From assembly GCA_946056455.1 (NCBI GenBank), contig CAMGJS010000022.1, forward strand, positions 1 to 10,039: a DNA stretch of 10,039 nucleotides, given 5' to 3'. Of the stretch, positions 1 to 7,628 are shown one piece after another; the first letter of the stretch is position 1; each line of letters begins with the position of its first letter. Below the pieces are notes generated by a model. That model saw only the letters and a program-made list of their open reading frames with translations. It was not told the origin of the DNA and ran no database searches. This stretch comes from an uncultured Clostridia bacterium (GTDB lineage: Bacteria > Bacillota > Clostridia > Oscillospirales > Ruminococcaceae). Made by a program: the position numbers and the translations under genes.

Positions 1-2
1 AG

Positions 3-2291
3 GCTGTGTTTACAATAAAAGGTCCCGTGCTTATCCTTGCAGGAGCAGGAAGCGGAAAAACAACGGTGCTTGTCAACAGAATTGCTAATATGGTGCGGTT
101 CGGGAACGCTTATGACAGTAAATATGTAAACGAGAATATATCGGACGAGGACATAGCTTTTCTTGAAAATTTTAAAAAGGGCGACGACGGAGAAAGGCTC
201 CGCGATATAATATGCAACCCCGATGAAATGATAAAGCCGTGGAATATCCTTGCGATAACCTTTACAAACAAGGCGGCGGGAGAACTCAAACAGCGCCTTG
301 CGGATATGCTTGGCGACGACGGAAACGGAATTGTCGCGGCAACATTCCACTCGGCTTGTGTAAGGATTTTAAGGCGTGAGATTGAACAATTAGGATACCC
401 TTCGGACTTTACAATATATGACAGTGATGATTCGCAGAGGGTAATAAAAACCTGTCTTTCGGAGCTTGACATATCGGACAAGATGTTTCCGCCGAAGTCG
501 GTGGCAGGAGTGATAAGCTCGGCTAAGGACAGAATGTTATCCCCCGAAGATTTTGAAGAAGAATACGGCAACGATTTCAGAATGGCGACAATTTCAAAGG
601 TTTATGCTCTTTATCAGAAAAAGCTGTTTTCAAGCGGAGCCCTGGACTTTGACGACATAATAAGGCTCACGGTCATTCTTTTTGAGAAGTTCCCCGAAAC
701 ATTAAGGCATTACCGCAACCTTTACAAATACATAATGGTGGACGAATATCAGGACACAAACCACGCGCAGTACCGTCTTGTCAGTCTTTTGTCGGAGGAA
801 CACCGCAACCTTTGTGTTGTAGGCGACGACGACCAGAGCATATACAAGTTCAGAGGGGCGACTATTGAGAATATCTTAGGCTTTGAGGACGAGTTCAAGG
901 ATTGCCGCACAATAAGGCTTGAACAGAATTACCGCTCAACGCAGAATATTCTCAGCGCAGCAAACGAAGTAATAAAGAACAATCGTGGCAGAAAGTCAAA
1001 GACCTTATGGACAGCGGACGAGGACGGCGACAAGGTAAAGCTTTGCAGAATGCCGAATGAAAACGCAGAGTCAAGGTTCATTGCCGATGAAATTCTTGAC
1101 GGAATTAAAAACGGCGGAAAATATTCGGACTATGCTATTCTTTACAGAATGAACGCGCAGTCGAACAGCGTTGAACGAGCCTTCACAAATTCGGGAATTC
1201 CTTACAGAGTGTTCGGCGGACTTCGCTTTTATGACCGCAAGGAAATAAAGGATATGATTGCGTATTTAAGCGTTGTCAACAACCCTTATGATATGCTAAG
1301 ATTAAAGAGGATTATCAACGAGCCGAAAAGGAGCATAGGTGAAGCAACGGTATCCGCTCTTGAACAGATTTTCTCGGATACGGGGGTTAGTCCCGTTGAG
1401 ATAATGTCGAATGCGGAAAGCTATCAGCCCCTTGTCAAGAAAGCAAGTGTATTAAAGCCCTTGGGGGTAATGTTCAAGGAGCTTGCAAAGTCGCAGTATG
1501 AGCTTGCTCTTGATGAGTTGCTCGATGTTCTCATAGAAGTATCGGGATACGGAAAATACCTTGCCACATTAGGCGACGAGGGTATCACAAGGGCAGAAAA
1601 TATCAACGAGCTTAAAACCTCGATGAAACAGTATTCCGAACAGGCGGAAAACCCGACACTTTCGGGATTTTTAGAGGAAATTTCTTTATACACCGATGTG
1701 GACAAATATGAGGAGCAGACCGAAACTGTCACGCTGATGACAATGCACGCGGCAAAGGGACTTGAGTTCCCCGTTGTGTTCGTTATCGGAATGGAGGACG
1801 GAATATTCCCCTCTGTAAGAAGTCTTAATTCGGAGGAAGATATTGAGGAAGAACGCAGGCTCGCTTATGTTGCTATAACGAGGGCAAAAAAGTCCCTCTA
1901 TCTCACATACTGCGCCGAGAGAATGCTGTTCGGTCAGACAAACCGCAACCTTGTTTCACGCTTTATAAAAGAGATACCCCCTGCCCTTGCGGACAAAATC
2001 GACAAGGTGGCGCAAAAGCCTACGGCTACTATCGGTTTTTCTTTGGGAGAAAGTTCTTCGGGAACAAGGTCGATGTCCTTACAAAGCCAGCTTTCAAAGG
2101 CTCCTAAGAAAAAAGAGGAAATATGCCGTGTTGAATTCGCTGTGGGTGACAGAATAAGGCATAAGGTTTTCGGTGACGGAACTGTTATTTCTGTGAGAAA
2201 GATGTCCAACGATTCGATGCTTGAAGTCGCCTTTGACAATGCAGGAAGCAAAAAGCTTATGGCGAATTTTGCAAAGATAGAAAAAATCTGA
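3..2291 (+). CDS. pcrA: ATP-dependent DNA helicase PcrA/UvrD family (5'-truncated)
   Basis: This is a superfamily 1A 3'-5' DNA helicase acting in nucleotide excision repair, plasmid replication and clearing of RNA polymerase or RecA from DNA. The reading frame is open through the left edge. The first visible residues (AVFTIKGPVLILAGAGSGKT) match the family a short way in, so only about 15-20 N-terminal residues are missing and the GTG at 6 is not the start. Counting from base 6: Walker A AGAGSGKT 12-19, motif Ia TFTNKAA 85-91, motif II VDEYQDT 245-251, motif III GDDDQSIY 273-280, motif IV NYRST 308-312, motif V TMHAAKGLEF 579-588 and motif VI YVAITRAK 621-628. A C-terminal Tudor-like RNA polymerase-binding domain (FAVGDRIRHKVFGDGTVISV, 711-730) favours PcrA. 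An acidic insert of about 45 residues (33-77) separates motifs I and Ia. The PAP2 gene begins 12 bases after the stop. Family assignment is secure. Confidence 0.96.
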   Translation, partial: AVFTIKGPVLILAGAGSGKTTVLVNRIANMVRFGNAYDSKYVNENISDEDIAFLENFKKGDDGERLRDIICNPDEMIKPWNILAITFTNKAAGELKQRLADMLGDDGNGIVAATFHSACVRILRREIEQLGYPSDFTIYDSDDSQRVIKTCLSELDISDKMFPPKSVAGVISSAKDRMLSPEDFEEEYGNDFRMATISKVYALYQKKLFSSGALDFDDIIRLTVILFEKFPETLRHYRNLYKYIMVDEYQDTNHAQYRLVSLLSEEHRNLCVVGDDDQSIYKFRGATIENILGFEDEFKDCRTIRLEQNYRSTQNILSAANEVIKNNRGRKSKTLWTADEDGDKVKLCRMPNENAESRFIADEILDGIKNGGKYSDYAILYRMNAQSNSVERAFTNSGIPYRVFGGLRFYDRKEIKDMIAYLSVVNNPYDMLRLKRIINEPKRSIGEATVSALEQIFSDTGVSPVEIMSNAESYQPLVKKASVLKPLGVMFKELAKSQYELALDELLDVLIEVSGYGKYLATLGDEGITRAENINELKTSMKQYSEQAENPTLSGFLEEISLYTDVDKYEEQTETVTLMTMHAAKGLEFPVVFVIGMEDGIFPSVRSLNSEEDIEEERRLAYVAITRAKKSLYLTYCAERMLFGQTNRNLVSRFIKEIPPALADKIDKVAQKPTATIGFSLGESSSGTRSMSLQSQLSKAPKKKEEICRVEFAVGDRIRHKVFGDGTVISVRKMSNDSMLEVAFDNAGSKKLMANFAKIEKI

Positions 2292-2303
2292 TGGGGTGAA
2301 AAA

Positions 2304-2876
2304 ATGCTTGATTTTATAATAAATATCGACAGAACGATTTTGTATTGGATTCAGGATACATTGCAATGCGCGTTCTGCGACAAGTTTTTTGTTATCGCAA
2401 CATACTTCGGTGAAAAGGGAATTTTCTGGATAGCGACGGCTATTCTGCTTGCCGCTTTTCCGAAAACGAGAAAAATCGGAATAACTGTTATGTGGGCAAT
2501 AGGGATAAGTTTTCTGATGAGCCAGATTGTAATAAAGGGGCTTGTGGGAAGAATAAGACCTTTTGAATACTTCAATTATGATACCGCTTTGATGCTTATT
2601 AAGATTCCGCTTGACTCGTCGTTCCCATCGTCACATTCCTGCGTATCTTTTGCGGCGGCAACGGCTATCATCCTTCACAACAGAAAGTTCGGTATCCCTG
2701 CCGTTATCATAGCGATACTCGTTGCGGCGTCAAGAATGTATCTGTTTGTGCATTATCCGAGTGATGTTTTAGTGGGCACCTTACTCGGAATTACTGTTGC
2801 TGTTCTGGCGTTTATTATCATTGACAGGATAATAAAAAAATCGGAAATGAAAAAGCAACAAAAAGAGGCTTTATAA
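2304..2876 (+). CDS. PAP2-family membrane phosphatase
   Basis: This is a 190-residue integral membrane phosphatase of the type 2 phosphatidic acid phosphatase family. The three-part active-site signature is complete: K78 and R85-P86 (KGLVGRIRP), PSSH at 108-111, and S143-R144 through H150 to D154 (SRMYLFVHYPSD). Family members dephosphorylate undecaprenyl pyrophosphate, phosphatidylglycerol phosphate or related lipid phosphates; the motifs do not tell which. Hydrophobic stretches at about 28-51, 58-80, 112-124, 130-148 and 155-174 give several membrane spans, and the tail (175-190) is short and charged. The ATG is preceded by GGGGTG with a short spacer. The gene begins 12 bases after pcrA with no visible promoter between, so co-transcription is likely; a strong terminator follows. 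An undecaprenyl-pyrophosphatase role (BcrC-like) is possible but unproven. Confidence 0.92.
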   Translation: MLDFIINIDRTILYWIQDTLQCAFCDKFFVIATYFGEKGIFWIATAILLAAFPKTRKIGITVMWAIGISFLMSQIVIKGLVGRIRPFEYFNYDTALMLIKIPLDSSFPSSHSCVSFAAATAIILHNRKFGIPAVIIAILVAASRMYLFVHYPSDVLVGTLLGITVAVLAFIIIDRIIKKSEMKKQQKEAL

Positions 2877-2885
2877 GAATAAAAT

Positions 2886-2925
2886 ATCCCCGACGGATTT
2901 TCTCCGTCGGGGATTTGTTTTTATT
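2886..2925. terminator. Bidirectional intrinsic terminator
   Basis: There is a perfect 12-bp stem, ATCCCCGACGGA (2886-2897) with TCCGTCGGGGAT (2903-2914), and a 5-base TTTTC loop. A T-rich run (TTGTTTTTATT) follows on the plus strand and ATTTTATTCT on the minus strand. It lies between the convergent PAP2 and GH94 genes and should end both; the minus-strand stop codon sits at its edge (2924-2926). Confidence 0.93.
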
Positions 2926-5317
2926 AAAGGGTTACTACGATTTTGTTTGTATCGGCAAGTTCAGATGCGGGAATGTAATTTCCGTCAAGAGCTTTACCGT
3001 TTAAGGTGAGCGACTTTACTCCGCTCTGGTTACCGTTGGGGTTTGAAATGACGATATTCAGCTTCTTTTTGCGGAAGTTCTTTCTTATCTTGACTTCTTT
3101 CCAGGAAGAAGAAAATGCAGGGTCAATTTTAAGTCCGTCAGCGTCGGGGCGCATACCGAGGATACCCTCAACGCAACCTACCATAACGGTTGAGCCTGTA
3201 CCCGTGAGCCAGTGAACATGAGAACGGCCCTCGAAAGGCGACTCAACGCTTTCTGTGAACTGACCGTGAGCGTAAGGCTCAATAACACGGATTTCTGCAT
3301 TATCGTTCATACAAGCAGGAGAAGATTCACGGAAATATTTATACGCCATATCTCCTCTTCCGAGTAAGCTTTCGGCAAGGATAACCCAGCCCTGAGGCTG
3401 TGAGAAAATTCCGCCGTTTTCTTTTGTGGAGCCGTTGAAGCACTGCATAAGAGCGCCGTCAAATGCGTGGTCATAATAGGACGGAGCCATAACCCTTGCG
3501 CCGTATTTTGTGTTGAGAAGCTTATCGACAGAATCCATTGCGGCTGTACCCTTATCGTTGCCTGCAAAGCCTGAGATAACGCTCCAGCACTGAGGTTCAA
3601 GCCAGATGTTAGCCTCTGTATCGTTCTTTGAGCCGACAACAACGCCGTTTTCTCTGATACCTCTGATGAAACGGTCGCCCTCCCAGCAGTTTTCAAGAGC
3701 GGAGCCGAGATCCTTCTGAACGCTGTCGAGGTAGGAAATATATTCGTTATCATTCTTCATAACGGCATATTCACGCATAATGGTGAGTGCATAGTAAAGC
3801 TGGAACGCAACAAAGGTCGTTTCGCCCTTTGCGCCAAGACGGAGACAGTCGTTCCAGTCGGCGTGAAGTCCTGCGGGGAGCTTGTGAGGTCCCAAGCGCT
3901 CCATCGAGAACATAATAGCACGCTTGAGGTGTTCGTAAACGGTGCCCTCTCCCCCGTTTGCAAAGGGGATAACCTCGTCGATAAATGCTTTGTTTCCGCT
4001 TTCACCGATGTACTTGTAAACGGTCGGGAAAAGCCAGAGTGCGTCGTCGGCGCGGTATGAGGGGTGACCTGTCGCTCTGACATAGCTGTCATCGTCGGGG
4101 GTGTCCTCGTGACCTGCGTTATGGTCGAACTTAACGAGGGGAAGTCCACCGCCGTTGTCAACCTGAGCCGAAAGCATAAAGCGGATTTTTTCACAAGCAA
4201 GCTCGGGATCGAGGTGAATGATACCCTGAATGTCCTGAACGGTATCGCGGTAGCCGTAGCCGTTTCTGAGTCCGCAATAGATGAATGATGCGGCTCTCGA
4301 CCAGATGAATGTGATAAAGCACTGGTATGCGTTCCAAACATTTATCATATTGTTGAAAGCGTCGTCGGGAGTTTCAACCTCAAAGTTGTCAAGCTCGCCG
4401 TGCCAGAATGTTTTAAGCTCGTTGAGGTCTTCCTCGACCTTTTTGCCGTCCTTATAAAGTTCGAGGATTTCGTCAGCCTCTTTGGAAGCCTTTCCTCCGA
4501 GGATATAGGTGAGAGTTACGCTCTCGCCGGGGTTTAAGGTAATGTCGCTCTGCAAAGCTCCGCAGGAGTTGGAGTTATAGTTGAGCTTATTTGAGCAACC
4601 GTTTTCAATTCCTATGGGATTTGAGTAGGTTCTGTATGAGCCGATGAACGATGTAAGGTCGCCGTCATAGGCGGTAACATCTGCGCCGACTACTCCGAGA
4701 AAACGCTCAAATCTGCCGTCTGCGGCGTCTACTCCCTTTGAAATGGGCATACTGATATGCTGGCATATTTTGTTCTTCAAAAATTCCGTTCTTGAAATGA
4801 AAAGGCTGTATTGCAGGTTTATCTGGTCCTGCTCATAGTTGCTTTCGTTTGTAAATTCAACAAAGCCCGTTGCCGAAAGGTTTCTCACTCTGTCGGAATT
4901 ATTCTGTATCTTGCAGTTCCATACTTCGTATGTTTTATTTATTGGGACATAGTATGTAGTCTCTGTCTTTATGCCCTCGTATTCCGATGAAATAACGGTA
5001 TAAGCGGTACCGTGACGGCACTCGCTCTTATATTTGTCAAGGGGCTTTCCCACAGGCTGCCACGAAGCCGACCAGTAATCGTTGAGGTCTTTATCCTTTA
5101 TGTAGATATATCTTCCGGGCAGGTCCATCATTGAGTTGAAACGAAAACGGGTAATTCTTCCGTTTGCTCCCGATTTGATAAAGCTGTATCCTGCGGCGTT
5201 ATTGGAAATGATCGCGCCGTATTCGGGTGAGCCGAGGTAATTTGCCCAGGGGGCAGGTGTATCAGGTCTTGTGATAACATATTCTTTGTTTTTCAGGTCA
5301 AAATAGCCGTATTTCAT
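2924..5317 (-). CDS. GH94 sugar phosphorylase (cellobiose/chitobiose/cellobionate type)
   Basis: This 797-residue enzyme belongs to glycoside hydrolase family 94, formerly glycosyltransferase 36, which splits beta-linked disaccharides with phosphate to give a sugar 1-phosphate. The start (MKYGYFDLKNKEYVITRPDT) and size match family members of about 780-830 residues. Expected layout is a beta-sandwich (about 1-275), helical linker (275-320), (alpha/alpha)6 catalytic barrel (320-735) and a C-terminal beta domain. DWND at 487-490 carries the catalytic acid, GYRDTVQD (355-362) the phosphate-site Arg357, and WLTGTG (703-708) the phosphate-site Thr-Gly. No signal peptide is seen, so it is cytoplasmic. 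Wording resembles chitobiose and cellobionate phosphorylases at least as much as cellobiose phosphorylase; the substrate is open. At the usual phosphate-contacting His, this protein has Gln640 (FSQPQGW). The ATG has a good AAGGAGTT site (5324-5331) six bases upstream. No transporter or regulator gene adjoins it. Confidence 0.88.
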   Translation of the reverse strand: MKYGYFDLKNKEYVITRPDTPAPWANYLGSPEYGAIISNNAAGYSFIKSGANGRITRFRFNSMMDLPGRYIYIKDKDLNDYWSASWQPVGKPLDKYKSECRHGTAYTVISSEYEGIKTETTYYVPINKTYEVWNCKIQNNSDRVRNLSATGFVEFTNESNYEQDQINLQYSLFISRTEFLKNKICQHISMPISKGVDAADGRFERFLGVVGADVTAYDGDLTSFIGSYRTYSNPIGIENGCSNKLNYNSNSCGALQSDITLNPGESVTLTYILGGKASKEADEILELYKDGKKVEEDLNELKTFWHGELDNFEVETPDDAFNNMINVWNAYQCFITFIWSRAASFIYCGLRNGYGYRDTVQDIQGIIHLDPELACEKIRFMLSAQVDNGGGLPLVKFDHNAGHEDTPDDDSYVRATGHPSYRADDALWLFPTVYKYIGESGNKAFIDEVIPFANGGEGTVYEHLKRAIMFSMERLGPHKLPAGLHADWNDCLRLGAKGETTFVAFQLYYALTIMREYAVMKNDNEYISYLDSVQKDLGSALENCWEGDRFIRGIRENGVVVGSKNDTEANIWLEPQCWSVISGFAGNDKGTAAMDSVDKLLNTKYGARVMAPSYYDHAFDGALMQCFNGSTKENGGIFSQPQGWVILAESLLGRGDMAYKYFRESSPACMNDNAEIRVIEPYAHGQFTESVESPFEGRSHVHWLTGTGSTVMVGCVEGILGMRPDADGLKIDPAFSSSWKEVKIRKNFRKKKLNIVISNPNGNQSGVKSLTLNGKALDGNYIPASELADTNKIVVTL

Positions 5318-5331
5318 AAATTTAACTCCTT

Positions 5332-5380
5332 AAAAATTATGCTATGGCAAAATGCGCATACGCTTATTTTACCATAGCAT
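5332..5380 (-). terminator. Terminator-like hairpin between rnr and GH94 gene
   Basis: ATGCTATGG (5339-5347) and CCATAGCAT (5372-5380) form a perfect 9-bp inverted repeat. Inside it lies a C/A mismatch that becomes a U-G wobble in minus-strand RNA, then 5 bp of AAAAT/ATTTT, a 2-base bulge, and GCG/CGC around a 4-base loop. In minus-strand RNA this is 15 nearly continuous pairs followed by AATTTTT (5338-5332). It lies 42 bases after the rnr stop and is the best terminator candidate for rnr. The stem is A/T-rich and the U-run short, so termination may be partial. The repeat could instead be a protein operator for the GH94 gene. Confidence 0.6.
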
Positions 5381-5394
5381 TGAAGAAATATCAA
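5366..5394 (-). promoter_or_regulatory. Predicted sigma-70/SigA promoter of the GH94 gene
   Basis: On the minus strand TTGATA (5394-5389) and TAAAAT (5371-5366) are separated by exactly 17 bases, a near-consensus housekeeping promoter. The predicted start is near 5359, giving a leader of about 42 bases that contains the AAGGAGTT ribosome binding site. The promoter overlaps the first arm of the hairpin at 5339-5380, and the start falls in its loop. This is a sequence match only. Confidence 0.65.
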
Positions 5395-5422
5395 TATATA
5401 AATTATTAAATTTATTTCCTGT

Positions 5423-7543
5423 TTATTCATTTTCGCTAACGACGGAAAAATCCACCTTTCCGCCCGAAACATCAGCCTTAACGCACCTTACCCTTAACCT
5501 GTCGCCGACGCGGTAGCGCTTGCCCGAAAGGCTTTCGGTGAGGGTGATAAAGCCATCGCAGTCGTATGTTCCGTGAGGGAGAGCGTCTATGTGGACAAGT
5601 CCCTCAACGGTGTTGGGGAGCTCTACATAAAAGCCGTAATCGGTGACGGAGGAAATTATTGCGTCAAAATCCTCGCCGATATGCCCCGACATATACTCCG
5701 CTTTGTAGCAGTCCTCGCACTCACGCTCGCAGGTCATTGCCGTCAGCTCGGCGTCGGTGGAATGATTTGCCGAAACATTGGCAAATTCCGTGTATTTCTT
5801 CTTTATCATCTCGGCGGAGGCGCCCTCCAACATATCGCTCATTATGCGATGAATGGAAAGGTCGGGGTATCTTCTGATGGGAGAGGTAAAGTGCGCATAG
5901 TCGGAAAGAACAAGTCCGAAGTGACCGACGGGCTCCGTTGAATACTTAGCCTTTGCCATTGAACGCAGAGCCATATTGTTGATGACGGGGAACATATCCG
6001 TTCCACGCTGTTTTTCAATTATCTGTGCAATATGATAAGGCTTTATCTCGTCAAAATGAGGATATTTGATGCCCATTTTGTCAAGGTTTGAGATAAGCGT
6101 CTGCACCTTTTCGGGCATAGGCTCTTCGTGGATACGGTAAACAAAGGGTATCTCATTCAGCTTTCCGAAATTTGCCGCCGACTGATTTGCCATAAGCATA
6201 AATTCCTCAATGATAAGCTCGCTCTTGCCCCTTTCTTTATTCTTGACATCTATGCAGATGTCGTCCTCACTGATGATAAGCTTGCTTTCGGGAGTTTCAA
6301 TCTGTGGTGCTCCTCTTCTTATCTTATTTTCGGTGAGTATCGAGGCAAGCTCCTGCATAAGCATAATAGTATCAAGGCAATCCTTGTATTTTTCTTTTAT
6401 ATCGTCCGTGGCGGAGCCGTCAAGAATTGCGTTTATCTCGGTGTAAACTCCCTTTACTCTTGAACGGATAGCTGTTTTTTTGAATTCATAGTTGAGCAGT
6501 TTACCCTCGAATGAAATGTCCATAAGGCAGGAAAAAGCAAGGCGGTCTTCGTTGGGGTTCAAAGAGCAAATTCCGTTTGAAAGCTCCTTGGGGAGCATAG
6601 GAACTACCCTATCGGCATAATAAACGGAAGTGCCTCTGTCAAAAGCCTCGTTATCAAGAGCGGACTTCGGGCGGACATAGTATGAAACATCGGCAATATG
6701 CACGCCGAGTTTATAGCAGGTCTCTGTCTTTGAAAGAGAGATAGCGTCGTCGATGTCCTTGGTATCGGCGCCGTCGATAGTGAATATGAGGGTATCCCTT
6801 AAATCCTCTCTGCGTGAAATTTCTTCGGGAGTGATGCCCTTATGCTCAATTCTCTTAGCCTCGTCGGAAACTTCAAGGGGGAATTCCGTGCATACTCCGT
6901 GAAGTTCAAGGACAGACTGTGCGCAGGCGGAGGCTTTCATAGAAGAGCCGTAAGCAGAAACGACCTTTGCGGTATGCTCGGAGTGACGAAGTCCTCTGTG
7001 GGATATTTCGGCAAGAACCTTGTCGCCGACTTCGGCTCCGTTTGTTTTTTCAAGAAGAATGGGGGATTTCATAATGGTATCGGGCAGAATGAAGAATTTA
7101 TCGTCCTCTTTAAGAACAACGCCCGTGAACTGAGCCTTTGATTCTTCGAGTATCTTTATTACTTCGCCCTCTGCTCCGCCCTGTCTTGACGGAATAGGTC
7201 TTGCAAGAACGGTGTCGCCCGGCATTGCGCCCATAAGGTATTTTCCTGGGACAAAAACCTCGGAATTATCGTCAAGTCTTGTCAAAAAGCCGAAGGTCTT
7301 GTTTATTCTTGCGACCTTTGCGCTGTATGCTCCCACAGCGGAGGAAAGGAAAAGTCCCCTTCTGTTTTCGGATACTATACCCTGCTTTTTAAGCTCCGAG
7401 AGAGCCTCTTTGAAGGAAGCTAAGTCCTTGCCCTTGACATGACATTTTGCCTCAAGCTGACGGGGCACCATACATTTCTTTCCTGCTTTTTGGAGAAAAA
7501 GAACTATTCTTTTTCTGAAAACCTCTTTCATTTCTTCTTTCAT
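5423..7543 (-). CDS. rnr: Ribonuclease R (RNB family 3'-5' exoribonuclease)
   Basis: This 706-residue protein is a processive 3'-5' exoribonuclease able to degrade structured RNA; it works in mRNA decay, rRNA quality control and trans-translation. Domains in order: N-terminal winged-helix-like region (about 8-66), two cold-shock OB folds (about 73-195), the RNB catalytic domain (about 247-575) and a C-terminal S1 domain (622-702). The RNB active site is intact: D257, D263, D265 and D266 in TIDGADTKDIDDAISL, with the downstream HFTSPIRRYPDLSIHR (551-566). It ends just after S1, without the long basic tail of E. coli RNase R, so it is shorter than the roughly 780-810 residues of model homologues. 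The first ATG is supported by AAAAGGAGT (7559-7551) seven bases upstream, favouring it over Met5. It follows secG on the same strand, as in many Firmicutes, but smpB does not follow. Confidence 0.95.
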   Translation of the reverse strand: MKEEMKEVFRKRIVLFLQKAGKKCMVPRQLEAKCHVKGKDLASFKEALSELKKQGIVSENRRGLFLSSAVGAYSAKVARINKTFGFLTRLDDNSEVFVPGKYLMGAMPGDTVLARPIPSRQGGAEGEVIKILEESKAQFTGVVLKEDDKFFILPDTIMKSPILLEKTNGAEVGDKVLAEISHRGLRHSEHTAKVVSAYGSSMKASACAQSVLELHGVCTEFPLEVSDEAKRIEHKGITPEEISRREDLRDTLIFTIDGADTKDIDDAISLSKTETCYKLGVHIADVSYYVRPKSALDNEAFDRGTSVYYADRVVPMLPKELSNGICSLNPNEDRLAFSCLMDISFEGKLLNYEFKKTAIRSRVKGVYTEINAILDGSATDDIKEKYKDCLDTIMLMQELASILTENKIRRGAPQIETPESKLIISEDDICIDVKNKERGKSELIIEEFMLMANQSAANFGKLNEIPFVYRIHEEPMPEKVQTLISNLDKMGIKYPHFDEIKPYHIAQIIEKQRGTDMFPVINNMALRSMAKAKYSTEPVGHFGLVLSDYAHFTSPIRRYPDLSIHRIMSDMLEGASAEMIKKKYTEFANVSANHSTDAELTAMTCERECEDCYKAEYMSGHIGEDFDAIISSVTDYGFYVELPNTVEGLVHIDALPHGTYDCDGFITLTESLSGKRYRVGDRLRVRCVKADVSGGKVDFSVVSENE

Positions 7544-7562
7544 TCTGAATACTCCTTTTGAT

Positions 7563-7599
7563 AAAAAAAGGCTCCTGCCCGTTTATATAGACAGGAGCC
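7563..7599 (-). terminator. Intrinsic terminator after secG
   Basis: On the minus strand GGCTCCTG (7599-7592) pairs with CAGGAGCC (7577-7570). One U-G and one C-G pair extend the stem to 10 in RNA, and seven T residues follow at once (7569-7563). The plus strand lacks a matching T-run, so it acts on secG transcripts only. It starts about 30 bases after the secG stop and ends 19 bases before the rnr start codon. The loop contains the probable rnr -10 box. Confidence 0.88.
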
Positions 7600-7610
7600 G
7601 TTGACTTCAA
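7582..7610 (-). promoter_or_regulatory. Predicted rnr promoter embedded in the secG terminator
   Basis: On the minus strand TTGAAG (7610-7605) and TATAAA (7587-7582) are 17 bases apart. The -10 box lies in the terminator loop, and transcription would start near 7575 in the second arm. RNA from here lacks the first arm and would escape the terminator. A perfect dyad GTTGA-CT-TCAAC (7600-7611) covers the -35 box. No room exists for a promoter between the terminator and the ribosome binding site, which supports this placement. Confidence 0.5.
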
Positions 7611-7628
7611 CGCAAGCTGATGCAAAAA

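Noticed and set aside
6..8. GTG at 6 as the pcrA start
   Set aside because: A start here would put Walker A about 12 residues in; the family has an N-terminal Q-motif segment first, and the frame is open to the window edge.
2094..2366. Minus-strand 90-codon frame across the pcrA end and PAP2 start
   Set aside because: It opposes two well-supported genes and their junction, with no family resemblance.
3757..4341. Minus-strand 194-codon frame within the GH94 gene
   Set aside because: It is an out-of-frame shadow, rich in Ser and Thr, of a clearly coding GH94 region; no start signal.
5398..5415. ATAAATT-ATTA-AATTTAT hairpin just after rnr
   Set aside because: The 7-bp stem is all A/T, too weak for a terminator, and has no clean U-run; likely chance in A/T-rich spacer.
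5573..5941. Plus-strand open frame of 122 codons inside rnr
   Set aside because: It lies wholly antisense to a conserved RNase R catalytic region, has no ribosome binding site that I see, and its translation resembles no family.
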